In this document: positions 47,501 through 57,200 of the stretch, piece after piece | How the letters are laid out: every line of letters begins with the position of its first letter | How positions within the stretch are numbered: position 1 is the first letter of the stretch | From: DT-111 sp965263225 | Lineage (GTDB): Bacteria; Bacteroidota; Bacteroidia; Chitinophagales; Saprospiraceae | Reading direction: 5' to 3' | Assembly: GCA_965263225.1 (NCBI GenBank) | Contig: CBDHHG010000009.1 | Coordinates: 148,473 to 212,472, forward strand | DNA: 64,000 bases | Position numbers and translations under genes: made by a program | Notes under the pieces: model-generated | Told to the model about the DNA's origin: nothing | What the model saw: the letters and a program-made list of their open reading frames with translations, nothing else | Database searches by the model: none

Positions 47501-48382
47501 ATTCAAAAGAATACATTATTCAAAGGGAAAGCAACCGTTAAGAATGGACTTTTTGAATTCACCTTCGTCGTACCCAAAGACATTAATTTCCAATTTGGTT
47601 CAGGTAAAATTTCCTATTATGCTGCCGACCCAACACAGATGATCGATGCAGCCGGTCATTATCAGAAAGTTGTAATCGGGGGAGCTAGTGATAATTTGCT
47701 GGCGGATAAAGAAGGGCCTCAGGTAGACGTATTTATGAATAATTTAGACTTTGTATTTGGAGGGATTACCGATGAAAACCCAACCTTGCTGGTCACCTTG
47801 GAGGATGAGAATGGAATCAATGTAGTGGGCAATAGCATTGGCCACGATTTAGAGGCTGTGTTAGATGATGACACACAGAACACTTATTTATTAAACGACT
47901 TCTACGAGGCCAAACAAGATGATTATACTCAAGGTGAAGTGCGCTTTCCCTTATCCAGTTTGGAAGAAGGCTTGCATACTTTGCAAGTTAGGGCTTGGGA
48001 TGTAGCCAATAACCCCGCAGAAGGATATACAGAGTTTGTAGTTGCTACGACCGCAGAAATCGCGTTGAAACATGTGCTCAACTATCCCAATCCTTTCTCT
48101 GATCGAACTTGCTTCCAATTTGACCATAACCTTGCGGGCCAGGAAATGGACGTATTGATCCAGATCTATACTGTTTCTGGGCGTTTAGTAAAAACCTTGG
48201 AGCAAACGGTGATTTCTGACCAAGGATTGCGCCTGGACAACTGCATTGAATGGGACGGCAGGGATGATTTCGGAGATCAGTTGGCGCGTGGAGTATATTT
48301 GTATAAGGTAGGCGTCCGAGCCAGCAGTCAAAATGGACTCTCAGGTGAGAGCGATTTCCAAAAATTAGTTTTGCTAAAATAG
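44501..48382 (+). CDS. porU: Type IX secretion system sortase PorU
   Basis: 1293 residues. PorU cleaves the C-terminal domains of T9SS cargo at the outer surface and attaches the cargo to lipopolysaccharide. Signal peptide MKAIKITLCSLLFVFFGATLLGQ. The gingipain-type C25 peptidase domain spans about residues 560-900, with catalytic His796 in YLGHGGPKGWAQE and Cys830 in LFITATCTFTSYDDAE. An Ig-like region follows, then a T9SS-type CTD (NYPNPFSDRTCFQFD, VSGRLVKTL, GVYLYKVGV). Length fits PorU (around 1100-1300). It precedes three porV genes, matching the porU-porV order known in Porphyromonas and Flavobacterium. The catalytic pair appears intact. Confidence 0.95.
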   Translation: MKAIKITLCSLLFVFFGATLLGQNTLRQSFKWSATPKVLEVGDLKWERWSFPEASFNERTPSLPYFHHRFPVSGPGELKVQVTNVTYEPFSKNPSPDDDQIGERLNFSVSVERDRNRYKGKVSFVPIIKSGSAYERVTSIELAFIHTPTPSFSYRGPQPTTSVLNNGQVFKMAISEEGVQKLSYDFLKDELKVDVDQIDPRTIQIYGNRGGHLPLYADADRPADLTENRIIVSGEADGSFDQGDYVLFYGEGPNIWSFDTANQVFNRQQHIYDENNYYYLVVGASNGLRVEERNSIANATFQVTTFNDFARFEEEEVNLFKVWEKTTGSNRDWFGDYFKNARERDYPNLFSFPNIVSNSEATIQARMAVRSPVTSAYFLDVNGSTQNTAGQDIKSETIRGTTITNGSSFYFHNYVNFGLLKQQVVVDRDQLDVRLRFPQPTGASETEGWLDYIQVNAEREMIMTGDQMGFQNLASIGQLNSQFRLRQANANLLVWDITNPLKPVGQKYDLSGTELSFGANTAELIRFVAFDPGSGLLTPKAIGPIPNQNLHSIGTTDVDMIIVYHPEFAEAAKKLAKHRREFSQLSVEIATVDEVYNEFSSGKKDPAAIRDLVRMVYDRTAAFKYLLLLGDGSFDARDIYDLGTNYVPVYQTASFRPLDAFPSDDFYGVLNGTNPDDPLTGDMNIAVGRLPVKTVRESANAVNKIINYDLDPEAFTDWRNRLVFVGDDEDGSTHTRDADGIARLVTTNHPQFNVDKLYLDAFPQENTPAGPRVPDVNSSIDRSVFKGVLAVTYLGHGGPKGWAQERVLNIVDIKKWVNKQRLPLFITATCTFTSYDDAEFVSAGEETFLNPSGGVVALLTTTRAVFASENEKLTRLVVDNMLKRTDVPQTVGDIMVQSKNEYGGQPKNSQKFTLIGDPATIIAKPRYDVKTTQINGKDIAEASQDTLRAFDKVTIAGQVVDNNGNLLNNFNGTVFPTVFDKTVNFQTLGQDSDSPVVNFDIQKNTLFKGKATVKNGLFEFTFVVPKDINFQFGSGKISYYAADPTQMIDAAGHYQKVVIGGASDNLLADKEGPQVDVFMNNLDFVFGGITDENPTLLVTLEDENGINVVGNSIGHDLEAVLDDDTQNTYLLNDFYEAKQDDYTQGEVRFPLSSLEEGLHTLQVRAWDVANNPAEGYTEFVVATTAEIALKHVLNYPNPFSDRTCFQFDHNLAGQEMDVLIQIYTVSGRLVKTLEQTVISDQGLRLDNCIEWDGRDDFGDQLARGVYLYKVGVRASSQNGLSGESDFQKLVLLK

Positions 48383-48496
48383 GCTGACGCGTACAATAAG
48401 TGCCCATTTATATCGTATTGAATATGGCAAGGTAATTGTTAATGTTTTATTAAAGTACCGTGCCCTTCCTAAAACCACCGTTTAAGTATCAAATAG

Positions 48497-48504
48497 TATA
48501 TTTG
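48497..48504 (+). promoter_or_regulatory. -7 element of the first porV gene
   Basis: TATATTTG matches TAnnTTTG, 32 bases before the ATG at 48536. A TTTAAG at 48480 is too close for an ideal -33. Confidence 0.5.
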
Positions 48505-48535
48505 TGAAAAATTTTGAAAAACGTTTGGGAATCTC

Positions 48536-49756
48536 ATGAAGAAATTACTACTCAAAACTACTCTTATAGCTGTAATGGCGCTGTTGGCATCGACTGCCTC
48601 AATCAATGCGCAGTGTTTTGAACGAGATGGAAAACTCTTCAATCCAGATGGTACTAGCTGTACCAATACCGTTGTTACAGCCGTGCCTTTCCTTCGCATT
48701 GTTTCAGATGCACGCTCTGGTGCAATGGGTGATGCGGGAATTGCCATTTCAGCAGATGCTAACGCTATGCATTTTAACGCTTCCAAGCTTGTTTTTGCAG
48801 AAGAAGATATGTCTGTTTCTGCTACCTATACACCTTGGCTGCGTTCCCTTGGTTTAAATGACGTATATCTGGCTTACCTGACCGGATACAAGAAGATTGA
48901 CGATTTGCAAGCCATCGGATTTGGATTACGCTATTTCTCTTTGGGTCAGATCCAATTTACAGATATTAACGGTGAAGCCCTGAATACCGGCAAGCCGAAT
49001 GAATTCGAAATTGCGGTTGCCTACTCTAGGAAACTAACGGATCGGTTCTCAGCTGGTATTACCGGTAAATTCATTTATTCCAATTTGGCTTCGGGCCAGC
49101 AATTGGACGGAGGCGAGGTGATCTCAGCGGGTGTAGCAGGTGCCGCCGATATCTCTTTCACTTATGAGACGCCGGTGGAGATGCAAAATGGCGAATCTGA
49201 TCTCCGCATCGGTTTGGCTTTATCAAATATCGGCTCTAAAATCACCTACACCAAGTCGATTGATCGCGATTACCTTCCTGCCAACTTTGGTCTAGGGGCG
49301 GCCTGGGAAATGCAATTTGATGATTACAATTCTCTGACCATTGCGGGAGATATCAATAAACTGATGGTACCCACCCCCTGCCCTACCACAGCAGCGGATT
49401 GTGACCAGGATCAAAATGGACGTTCTGATTTCAAGGAATATTCTCCCGTGGCTGGCATCTTCAGATCTTTTAGTGACGCACCGGAAGGTTTCTCTGAAGA
49501 AATCCGTGAATTGATGTACTCACTTGGTTTGGAATATTGGTACGATAAGCAGTTTGCGGTAAGAGCTGGTTACTTTGCAGAACACAGTACCAAGGGTGGT
49601 CGCCAGTTTTTCACAGTAGGTTTAGGATTGAAGTACAATGTGTTTGGCATGAACTTTTCTTACCTAGTACCCACCACCAACCAAAGAAATCCATTAGACA
49701 ATACCTTGCGATTCTCTCTATTATTCGATTTCGGTGAATACGATTTCGATGAATAA
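48536..49756 (+). CDS. porV: T9SS shuttle protein PorV (first copy)
   Basis: 406 residues. PorV binds cargo CTDs from the SprA translocon and passes them to PorU. Signal peptide MKKLLLKTTLIAVMALLAST..INA. FadL-like barrel: TAVPFLRIVSDARSGAMGDA, GIAISADANAMHFNASKLVF, YTPWLRSLGLNDVYLAYLTG, IGLALSNIGSKITYTKSIDR, LGLEYWYDKQFAVRAGYFAE, RFSLLFDF. It lies 153 bases after porU with its own -7 element. Hairpin at 49784. Of the three PorV-like genes this is the one next to porU and most like typical PorV, so it is the best candidate for the general shuttle. Confidence 0.93.
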   Translation: MKKLLLKTTLIAVMALLASTASINAQCFERDGKLFNPDGTSCTNTVVTAVPFLRIVSDARSGAMGDAGIAISADANAMHFNASKLVFAEEDMSVSATYTPWLRSLGLNDVYLAYLTGYKKIDDLQAIGFGLRYFSLGQIQFTDINGEALNTGKPNEFEIAVAYSRKLTDRFSAGITGKFIYSNLASGQQLDGGEVISAGVAGAADISFTYETPVEMQNGESDLRIGLALSNIGSKITYTKSIDRDYLPANFGLGAAWEMQFDDYNSLTIAGDINKLMVPTPCPTTAADCDQDQNGRSDFKEYSPVAGIFRSFSDAPEGFSEEIRELMYSLGLEYWYDKQFAVRAGYFAEHSTKGGRQFFTVGLGLKYNVFGMNFSYLVPTTNQRNPLDNTLRFSLLFDFGEYDFDE

Positions 49757-49783
49757 ATGGTAAACCCAAGGTATGTAAATAAA

Positions 49784-49819
49784 GAGAAGCCCATTCCTGT
49801 TACAAGGGATGGGCTTCTC
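49784..49819 (+). terminator. Hairpin terminator after the first porV
   Basis: GAGAAGCCCATTCC (49784-49797) pairs with GGGATGGGCTTCTC (49806-49819), 14 pairs with one G-T, around an 8-base loop, followed by CGTTTATG. It separates the first from the second PorV gene. Confidence 0.75.
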
Positions 49820-49932
49820 CGTTTATGTAGCTACTCATTTTGTTAAATTGGGCATGCCTTAGACAGTACTCTCGATCTAGTCGTTTAAGTACTAAACCGT
49901 TTCTCTACACCCATTTTAACTTTCGAACCAGC

Positions 49933-51174
49933 ATGAAAAGCTTACTATTCAGTACAACTTGTGCCGTTGTTCTAGTACTCTCTATCCTACCAAAGCCCTT
50001 ACAGAGTCAATGTATCGAAAGTGAAGGAAAACTATATGGTTATGATGGGACCAACTGTCTCAATACGGTGCTAACAGCCGTTCCTTTTCTACGGATGGTT
50101 TCTGATGCCAGATCCGGTGCGATGGGTGATGCTGGCATTGCCATATCAACAGATGCTAATGCTATTCAATTCAATGCCTCCAAATTGGCCTTTGCACAGC
50201 AAGGGATGGGCTTTGGAATCTCCTACACCCCCTGGCTACAATCGACAGGTTTCAGCAACTTATCGCTCATCTCCTTCAGTGGGTTTACCCAACTAGGTAG
50301 CGGACAAGCACTTGGTTTTGGATTAAAACACTTTTCGCTGGGAGCTCTACCACTAGTAACAACCTCCGGTCTACCGCTTAACAACGGTGAAACTACTGAG
50401 CTAGAATTCGCGATAGCCTATGCTAGAAGATTCTCCAATAGATTTTCTGCGGCCATAACAGGAAAGCTTATTTATTCAGATTTAGCCGAAGGTCTAGTTT
50501 TAGGTGGTGGAAGTGTAGCAACAGCTGAAACAGTAGGAGCATTGGACCTGTCCTTCACGTATCAAACTCCTTTGTATCTGCCCAGTATAGAATCAGGCTT
50601 ACGCCTTGGGTTAGCTTTCAGCAATCTTGGCAGCAAAATCACTTACTCTAATTCCACGGTAAAAGAGTATTTACCTGCCAATGTCGGACTAGGTGCTGCC
50701 TGGGAATTGAAGTTAGATGATCGCAATGCTCTAACCATTATCGCTGACGTCAATAAACTAATGGTCCCCACTCCCTGCCGGGATTCTGGTGCAAATTGCG
50801 ACCGAAATGGAAACGGAATTCCCGATTTTAAAGAATTTTCGCCACTCTCTGGTGTTTTCCAATCCTTCGGCGATGCACCAGAAGGTTCTATTGAAGAAAC
50901 CCAGGAATTGATGTATTCCTTAGGTTTAGAATACTGGTTTGATCAACAGCTCGCTCTTCGCGCCGGGTATTTCTCTGAATCCCTGACCAAAGGCAGCAGA
51001 AAATATGTTACCATGGGAGTAGGGTTTAAATATCAAAGCATAGGCTTGAATCTCTCCTACCTGACGATGGCAGAAATCCCTAGTAATCCAATCAATAATA
51101 CCTGGCGATTTTCTCTATTATTTGATTTTGACTTTACGTTCATAAGGAATAGAAATCCACTTACTGAAAGCTAA
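49933..51174 (+). CDS. PorV paralogue, second copy
   Basis: 413 residues from ATG 49933, chosen for the signal peptide MKSLLFSTTCAVVLVLSILP; the frame is open upstream to 49840. It has the PorV core (TAVPFLRMVSDARSGAMGDA, GIAISTDANAIQFNASKLAF, LGLAFSNLGSKITYSNSTVK, LGLEYWFDQQLALRAGYFSE) but departs in the loop region (GFSNLSLISFSGFTQLGSGQ, instead of LGLNDVYLAYLTG). It has clearly diverged from the other two copies. It may serve a subset of cargo or be linked to a different T9SS substrate class; this is inference. 176 bases separate it from the first copy. Confidence 0.9.
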   Translation: MKSLLFSTTCAVVLVLSILPKPLQSQCIESEGKLYGYDGTNCLNTVLTAVPFLRMVSDARSGAMGDAGIAISTDANAIQFNASKLAFAQQGMGFGISYTPWLQSTGFSNLSLISFSGFTQLGSGQALGFGLKHFSLGALPLVTTSGLPLNNGETTELEFAIAYARRFSNRFSAAITGKLIYSDLAEGLVLGGGSVATAETVGALDLSFTYQTPLYLPSIESGLRLGLAFSNLGSKITYSNSTVKEYLPANVGLGAAWELKLDDRNALTIIADVNKLMVPTPCRDSGANCDRNGNGIPDFKEFSPLSGVFQSFGDAPEGSIEETQELMYSLGLEYWFDQQLALRAGYFSESLTKGSRKYVTMGVGFKYQSIGLNLSYLTMAEIPSNPINNTWRFSLLFDFDFTFIRNRNPLTES

Positions 51175-51392
51175 AACATACCGATAAAAAACATCATAGC
51201 TATCATCTTCGAACAGAAAATATCCTTCGAGGCTTGCACCTATAGAGGTAAAACATAGAACGGATCCCAAAAACCTGGAAAACATTGAAAATCTGGCTGT
51301 TAAAATCCAAGATTTTCACCCTTTGCCCCTCTAGTCAATCGTTTTGGTAGTAGAACTCGTTTCTCTATATCTTTTCAAATCTATAGAACCTC

Positions 51393-52619
51393 ATGAAGAA
51401 TCTTTTGCTCCTGAGAGCAGCTGGCTTCGCCATGCTCTTGCTCCACCTATGTCCTAATTCGTCGAATGCTCAGTGCTTCAAAAGAAATGGAAAACTTTAT
51501 AATCTAAATGGATCGCGTTGCACCAATACAGTGCTTAGCGCTGTCCCCTTTTTACGCATCGTCTCAGACGCCCGCTCGGGTGCCTTGGGTGATGCAGGGA
51601 TTGCCCTTTCTTCAGACGCCAATGCTATGCACTTCAATGCCTCGAAGCTGGTATTTTCAGAAGAGGATATGGCCTTTTCTGCTACCTATACGCCTTGGCT
51701 ACGGTCACTGGGCCTAAATGATGTGTATCTGGCGTACTTAACCGGGTTTAAGAAAATTGATGACCTACAAGCCATTGGCATAGGGTTGCGATATTTTTCA
51801 CTAGGGCGAATCCCCTTTACCGATATTAATGGTCAAGCCTTAAATACTGGAAGGCCAAACGAATTAGAACTAAGCGTTGCGTATTCCAGGAAGTTAGGGG
51901 ATAATTTTTCTGCGGCCGTGACGGGGAAACTCATCTATTCCAATTTGGCCGCTGGACAGCAACTACCAGGCGGTGGAGAGTTGATTACTGCCGCGACTGC
52001 TGGAGCCGCGGACGTCTCATTCACTTATCAAACCCCTCTAAAGTTTCAGGATCTTGAATCAGACCTGCGGATTGGCTTAGCCTTCTCAAATATTGGGTCA
52101 AAGATCACTTATACAGAAGCGATTACGAAGGATTACCTCCCCGCCAACTTAGGCTTAGGGGTAGCTTGGGAAACACAATTTGATGATTACAATACCTTAA
52201 CCTTAACTGCGGACATCAACAAATTGATGGTCCCAAGTCCCTGCCCAACCACTCCAGCGGAATGTGATCAAAATAACAATGGTATTTCAGACTACAAGGA
52301 ATACGCTTCTGTGGAAGGTATCTTTAGGTCATTTGGTGATGCCCCGGAAGGTTTCAATGAAGAATTGCGAGAATTGATGTTTTCTTTCGGCGTGGAGTAT
52401 TGGTATGACCAGCAGTTTGCTCTCCGAGCAGGATACTTTACAGAGCATCAAACCAAGGGTGGTCGACAATACTTGACTACTGGTTTTGGGCTGAAATACA
52501 CCGTATTTGGCATGAACTTCTCCTACCTCGTTCCCACCACTAACCAAAGAAATCCGCTAGATAATACCCTCAGATTTTCGCTGTTATTTGACTTTAACCG
52601 AGAACTTCTAAGGAGTTAG
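51393..52619 (+). CDS. PorV paralogue, third copy
   Basis: 408 residues. Signal peptide MKNLLLLRAAGFAMLLLHLC..SNA. By eye much closer to the first copy than to the second: SAVPFLRIVSDARSGALGDA, GIALSSDANAMHFNASKLVF, YTPWLRSLGLNDVYLAYLTG, YFSLGRIPFTDINGQALNTG, FGMNFSYLVPTTNQRNPLDN. The last two blocks are shared almost word for word with copy one. 218 bases without an obvious promoter lie upstream. A bidirectional terminator follows at 52648. Selection for distinct function is not shown by the sequence; the copy is intact. Confidence 0.9.
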   Translation: MKNLLLLRAAGFAMLLLHLCPNSSNAQCFKRNGKLYNLNGSRCTNTVLSAVPFLRIVSDARSGALGDAGIALSSDANAMHFNASKLVFSEEDMAFSATYTPWLRSLGLNDVYLAYLTGFKKIDDLQAIGIGLRYFSLGRIPFTDINGQALNTGRPNELELSVAYSRKLGDNFSAAVTGKLIYSNLAAGQQLPGGGELITAATAGAADVSFTYQTPLKFQDLESDLRIGLAFSNIGSKITYTEAITKDYLPANLGLGVAWETQFDDYNTLTLTADINKLMVPSPCPTTPAECDQNNNGISDYKEYASVEGIFRSFGDAPEGFNEELRELMFSFGVEYWYDQQFALRAGYFTEHQTKGGRQYLTTGFGLKYTVFGMNFSYLVPTTNQRNPLDNTLRFSLLFDFNRELLRS

Positions 52620-52647
52620 ATAGTACGCTGAACCCTATGAAAAAGCC

Positions 52648-52675
52648 TAATCGTTGGTGTTCTCGCCAACGATTA
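52648..52675. terminator. Bidirectional terminator between the third PorV gene and rnpB
   Basis: TAATCGTTGG (52648-52657) pairs with CCAACGATTA (52666-52675) around an 8-base loop. On the plus strand ACTTTTCC follows, on the minus strand GGCTTTTTC. It fits the ends of both the third porV gene and rnpB, which converge here. Confidence 0.82.
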
Positions 52676-52689
52676 ACTTTTCCTAAAAA

Positions 52690-53114
52690 GCTTGTTGTGA
52701 GCTATAAGCCGGATTCTGTTAGATACCGAAGTACCTCCCTATCATTTATCTAGACCTGACCTCACGATCAGATTCTATCTGCCTACCCCCTCCGACTGGC
52801 CGAAGCCAACCCAGCGAGCAACCAGACCTCCGAATTTGGAGATCGAAGTGTACGTGGCATTTCAACCCACAAGGTTTATCCCATTACCATATTGCTACGA
52901 TAATGCGTGCGCTCTTACCGCACGTTTTCACCCTTACCTGCCCTCGAAAACGAGAACATCGGCGGTATAGCTTTCTGTGACACTTTCTGTGCCCGACCGA
53001 AGTCGGACCCCATCCGTTAGATGGTGTAGTGCTCTACGTTGTCCGGACTTTCCTCATCTACCGATTGACGACAAGCGCCAATAGGGTAGCCGCGATAGGG
53101 CACTCACAACAAGC
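52690..53114 (-). ncRNA. rnpB: RNase P RNA, bacterial type A
   Basis: Minus strand. The 5' end GCTTGTTGTGAG (53114-53103) pairs with the 3' end CTCACAACAAGC (52690 side). The conserved P4 5' strand region reads GAGGAAAGTCCGGAC (plus CCGGACTTTCCTC near 53043-53055), and the 3' conserved segment ACAGAATCCGGCTTAT lies at 52719-52704. Length about 425 bases is usual. The product is the catalytic subunit that matures tRNA 5' ends. A near-consensus -7 element, TATCTTAG, lies at 53118-53125, just before the 5' end. Confidence 0.95.
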
Positions 53115-53117
53115 GGG

Positions 53118-53125
53118 CTAAGATA
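53118..53125 (-). promoter_or_regulatory. Probable -7 element of rnpB
   Basis: Minus strand TATCTTAG differs from TAnnTTTG at one base and sits 4 bases before the inferred RNA 5' end, the right distance for a -7 box. Confidence 0.4.
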
Positions 53126-53195
53126 AGTAAATCGAAGGTTTCTAAAAAATAACTTACTTTCGTACGAGTACTTTTTTGGATTTAACATATAGACT

Positions 53196-53915
53196 ATGAA
53201 AAAAAACTTTCTGTTCCCACTCTTACTACTTTGGGCTTTCAGTGGGGTCTTTGCGCAGGATCCGCTGAAAACGCAGGAAAACCTGGGTCGCTTAGGTGCC
53301 ATTAACCCCAATTCTCCTGGCTTTCCAACTTTCAGCAATGTTGATCGTACCAAGGGCACTCCCTACCTTTTGGATGGATGGCAAGAAGGGCAATTACAAT
53401 TTGGACAAAATGGCAAGTTTTCATCCACAGTTGAAATCGCTTATAACATGGAGCAGGATCAACTGATCGTAAAGTTGTCAGATGGTCAGGTCGGCTACTT
53501 CCCATTACAGTATCTGCATGCAATGCATATTTTTCACGAAGGGGATACTTTGAGATATGAAGCTCATAACCTAAAGAAGGATTTTGGGAATGGTCCACTC
53601 GGTTATAAGATGTACAAGGTTTTGCACCGTGGGGATGACATTTTATTGCAATATCCTCGTAAGTTTTTACGCAAGGAAAAGTATGTGGAGAATCTAGGTA
53701 TGGTTCGCCGTCCAGACCTTTACCAACAACTGAATTCCTACTGGTATTACAATGGAAAACAAGTTGTAGAAATCAAAAAAAGCGTGAAAGCTATACAGAA
53801 GGCTATCCCTAGAAAAGCCTCAACGATCAAGAGGATCGTCAAAAGAGAAAAGATCAATGTCAGGAATAACGAAGACCTTGGCAGGCTCTTTGCTTTATTG
53901 GAAGAGGATTCGTAG
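53196..53915 (+). CDS. Secreted protein of unknown function
   Basis: 239 residues. Signal peptide MKKNFLFPLLLLWAFSGVFA, mature start QDPLKTQEN. A beta-rich middle (TPYLLDGWQEGQLQF, QVGYFPLQYLHAMHIF, DTLRYEAHNLKKDFG, DDILLQYPRKFLRKEKYVEN) and a basic helical C-terminus (IKKSVKAIQKAIPRKASTIK). No known family was recognised. It is divergent from rnpB and followed by a strong hairpin. A periplasmic place is expected; there are no cysteines, lipobox or sorting domain. Confidence 0.75.
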   Translation: MKKNFLFPLLLLWAFSGVFAQDPLKTQENLGRLGAINPNSPGFPTFSNVDRTKGTPYLLDGWQEGQLQFGQNGKFSSTVEIAYNMEQDQLIVKLSDGQVGYFPLQYLHAMHIFHEGDTLRYEAHNLKKDFGNGPLGYKMYKVLHRGDDILLQYPRKFLRKEKYVENLGMVRRPDLYQQLNSYWYYNGKQVVEIKKSVKAIQKAIPRKASTIKRIVKREKINVRNNEDLGRLFALLEEDS

Positions 53916-53983
53916 GGTCAACATTCGATTTGACGAGCTACGACCTATGCTACGACAATACTTGGCATAAAATATGCTGCGGA

Positions 53984-54022
53984 AATACAATAGGAGAACA
54001 CTTTGGGTTCTCCTATTGTATT
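53984..54022 (+). terminator. 16-bp hairpin terminator
   Basis: AATACAATAGGAGAAC (53984-53999) pairs perfectly with GTTCTCCTATTGTATT (54007-54022) over a 7-base loop. The upper stem is rich in AT and A/T flanks give a T-rich tail (TATTATAGC). It ends the 53196 gene. Confidence 0.8.
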
Positions 54023-54220
54023 ATAGCCTTATCCTAATCGTAAAGTTAATAGCAGGTATACCAAATGAAATGGCAGCAATTCTGGCTAATTTGCTTGGAT
54101 TTTAATAAACTCATTTTCAGTCGTTGATCATCAACATTTTCAATTGACCATAAAAGGGCAAGAAAAGGAAACTTTATTTTTAGGGAAGTGTACAAATTCA
54201 CGGCGACCAATTCCTTCAGC

Positions 54221-57200
54221 ATGAACAAAAGGCTTCTATATCTTTTGAGTACGACGCTGATGCTATTCCTGGTAGCACAGTTGCTATCGTGGTGGGTTAG
54301 TCGTCCAGGGTTGCCTCACTATGCGGAGAAAATTGGTCAATATCTCCAATCCCAAGAAAGTAAGCTACAACGCTATTTCCAGAATGAAGATTTTTTTGCG
54401 GGCCTATATGGTGGCCCCAATCGAAATTTTCATAACCTATCACCCGAAAATTTTGCCTTATTAGAAGAAATGGCAAAGGAAGAGTTTGCCGTTTATCTTT
54501 TCCGGGGTGACTCAATCATTGCCTGGAATCATAATAGGATTCGGCTTCCCGAGAAGTGGCTTCCTGGCCAACTGCATGCAGCAGGTCCGATTTTCGCCAG
54601 CTCACGTAGTGGTTTTTTTAGTCTTTATTACAAAGACATTGTCCGTTCCAAGGATACCTTAACCCTACTGGCGGCTATCCCCATCAAGCAAAATTATCCG
54701 ATGGAAAGCCCTTACCTAAGTAGTGGTTTTACTGCCGATTTGCTCATGCCGTCGGCGATTGAATTATCTAGTGGAGAGGGAGTACCAGTAAAGAATAGCC
54801 GAGGGCAGGTCTTTTGCTTCCTAAAGTCCGACCAACAGCCAATCGATCCCGTTCGACAAATCTGGGTGCTTACCGCTTTTGGGCTGGCCTTCTTACTCCT
54901 TTCCTTTTCATTCAACAAGGTGGCCATCATCATCGGCAAGAAGTACCATTTTCTCTACGGATTAGCTATTGTTTTATTGACTGCTCTGGGGATCCGACAT
55001 GCCATATTGAGATTGCTATTTGGACAGGAAAGCATTTGGAACTTGTTTACAGCTAATCTGGCATTGGAAGGTTGGAATAAGGCATTGATTGATCTTTTAA
55101 TCAGCAGCCTGTTACTTTTTTGGGCGACCAGTTTTTTCCACCGAGAATTTGTGTCTTTTTACCAAACACCCAAAGAGGCCTGGAAGCGTTGGATCTTAGC
55201 TGGCTTAGGTTATCTATCGGTCCTAACGGCAATCACACTCACAAATTTCCAATTTAAATTCTTGGTTCTGGATTCTGGCTTGCAGTTCGATTTCCAAACC
55301 ATCTTTAACCTGGATGTCATTAGTTTCGCGGCGATTTGTAGTCTCTTATTGATTTTGATAGCTCTTTTCATTTTCTCACATCGAATTATGCTATCTGTAC
55401 TCTCGCTGAAACTGAATAGAATAGAACAGGCGTGCATTGCGTCAGCAAGTATTGTGGTAAGTCTACCAGTCATTAGCAGCTTGCAGCTCTCTTTCCATCC
55501 ACTTATGCTATATCTTATCGGCCTGATCTTCATTTTAGGCTTAGAATTATTTATTGAGAGTAAGGTATCTAGTTTGACCTGGCTGGTCTTTTGGATTTTT
55601 CTTTGTGCCGGCTATGCCATGGTTCTTCTCTATAAATATGAAATAGACAAAAACTACAATACACAGCTGGAATATGCCAAAGCACTCGCCGATCCTAGTG
55701 ATCAAAAAGCGGAACCCCTTATCGTAGAGTTAGGCCAAGAGGTCAGGCGGGATACGGCCTTAATAAGCCACATACAGAAACAAGCCCTGGATACTCTTTA
55801 TGAGCATCCGGAATGGCAAAAGATGATTGACAAGATAGTCATTGAAAAAAGCTATCTCTTCAATAACTATCAATACCGTTTTCACGTTTTTGCAAATGGG
55901 AAAAGGCCTCCGCCTATATCCGTCCCCCAGGCAAATTCTATCTATGTACTGTATCAAAATAAAAGTGCTAGTCTAGCCACCAAGTTTCCCAAATTGTTCT
56001 TGGTTCCTTCCTATGATGATGCAGCTAACTACTTCTATGCTGATACCTTGTATTTAGCTCCAGATTCATCGGCAGTTACTTGTTTATTGAGTTTCCAATT
56101 CAAAAAACCTACTCCTTCCAGAGTCTATACGGAGTTGCTATTGGATGCTCCTTATAAGGGATTGAAGGAACTGTCTGGTTATGATTATGAAGTCTTTCAA
56201 GGTAGACGATCTGTATTTTCCAATGGTACTCCGACGGAGGGCTTGCTACTCCAGGCTCAAAAGCTAGATCCCGATACCTTTGGTACAAGGTTTACCAGTA
56301 CCCGATCTGATATCTATTACAAGGGCAAGCACAAATTAACGGCAGTCATAGGAAGGTCCGTTGGGGGATATACAAAACCCTGGTCTTTGTTCTCCTTCCT
56401 CTTTGCTCTATTTATTCTAATGGTACTATTACTGACCTTTATTGACTTCTGGCTCCCCTGCCTTCCGCCAGGTTTGGGATTTCGGCTACGTGGACGACAG
56501 AGCCTACGAAACCGAATACAGTTGGCTGTCATCGCGCTAGTACTTGGATCCTTCTTAATAATTGGCATAGTGACGGTAACCTTTTTCAGTCAGTCCTCCG
56601 ATCGATACCACGATAGCCGACTGAAACGAAAAGTGAGCGCTATTCAAGAAGATATACAACGTGATCTAGCTAACTATCCGCTAAATTGGCCAAAGGGTTA
56701 TGACCTAGGTGCGCTGGTGCGTTCCACTTCCAATATCCACAATATGGATATCAATTATTTCGATATGGAAGGGCGCTTGCTATCCTCTTCTACTCGCTTT
56801 ATTTTCGATCGGAACATTGTAGCTCCACTTATGAACCCGGTTGCGTTAAAAGCCTTGAAGCAACCCACGACCACTTCCCGCTTCCTCGATGAAAGGATTG
56901 GGAAGTTAGCCTATAAAACTGCATACGTTACCCTGCGGAATGGACAAAGAGAAATCGTAGCCTACCTTGGACTCCCCTACTATTCCGAAGGCCGAAACCT
57001 GAGGACAGATCTGTATGACTTTATGGGCACTATACTTAATGTCTATGTGCTACTTTTATTAGTAGCTGGGGTTATTGCCATCGTCGTAGCCAATTCCGTC
57101 ACTGAGCCAATCGCCAAGATTGGAGAAAAACTCAGCCGTTTCGATTTGGGCCAAAGTGAACCTTTAGAATGGAAAAATAAGGATGAAATTGGCCAGTTGA

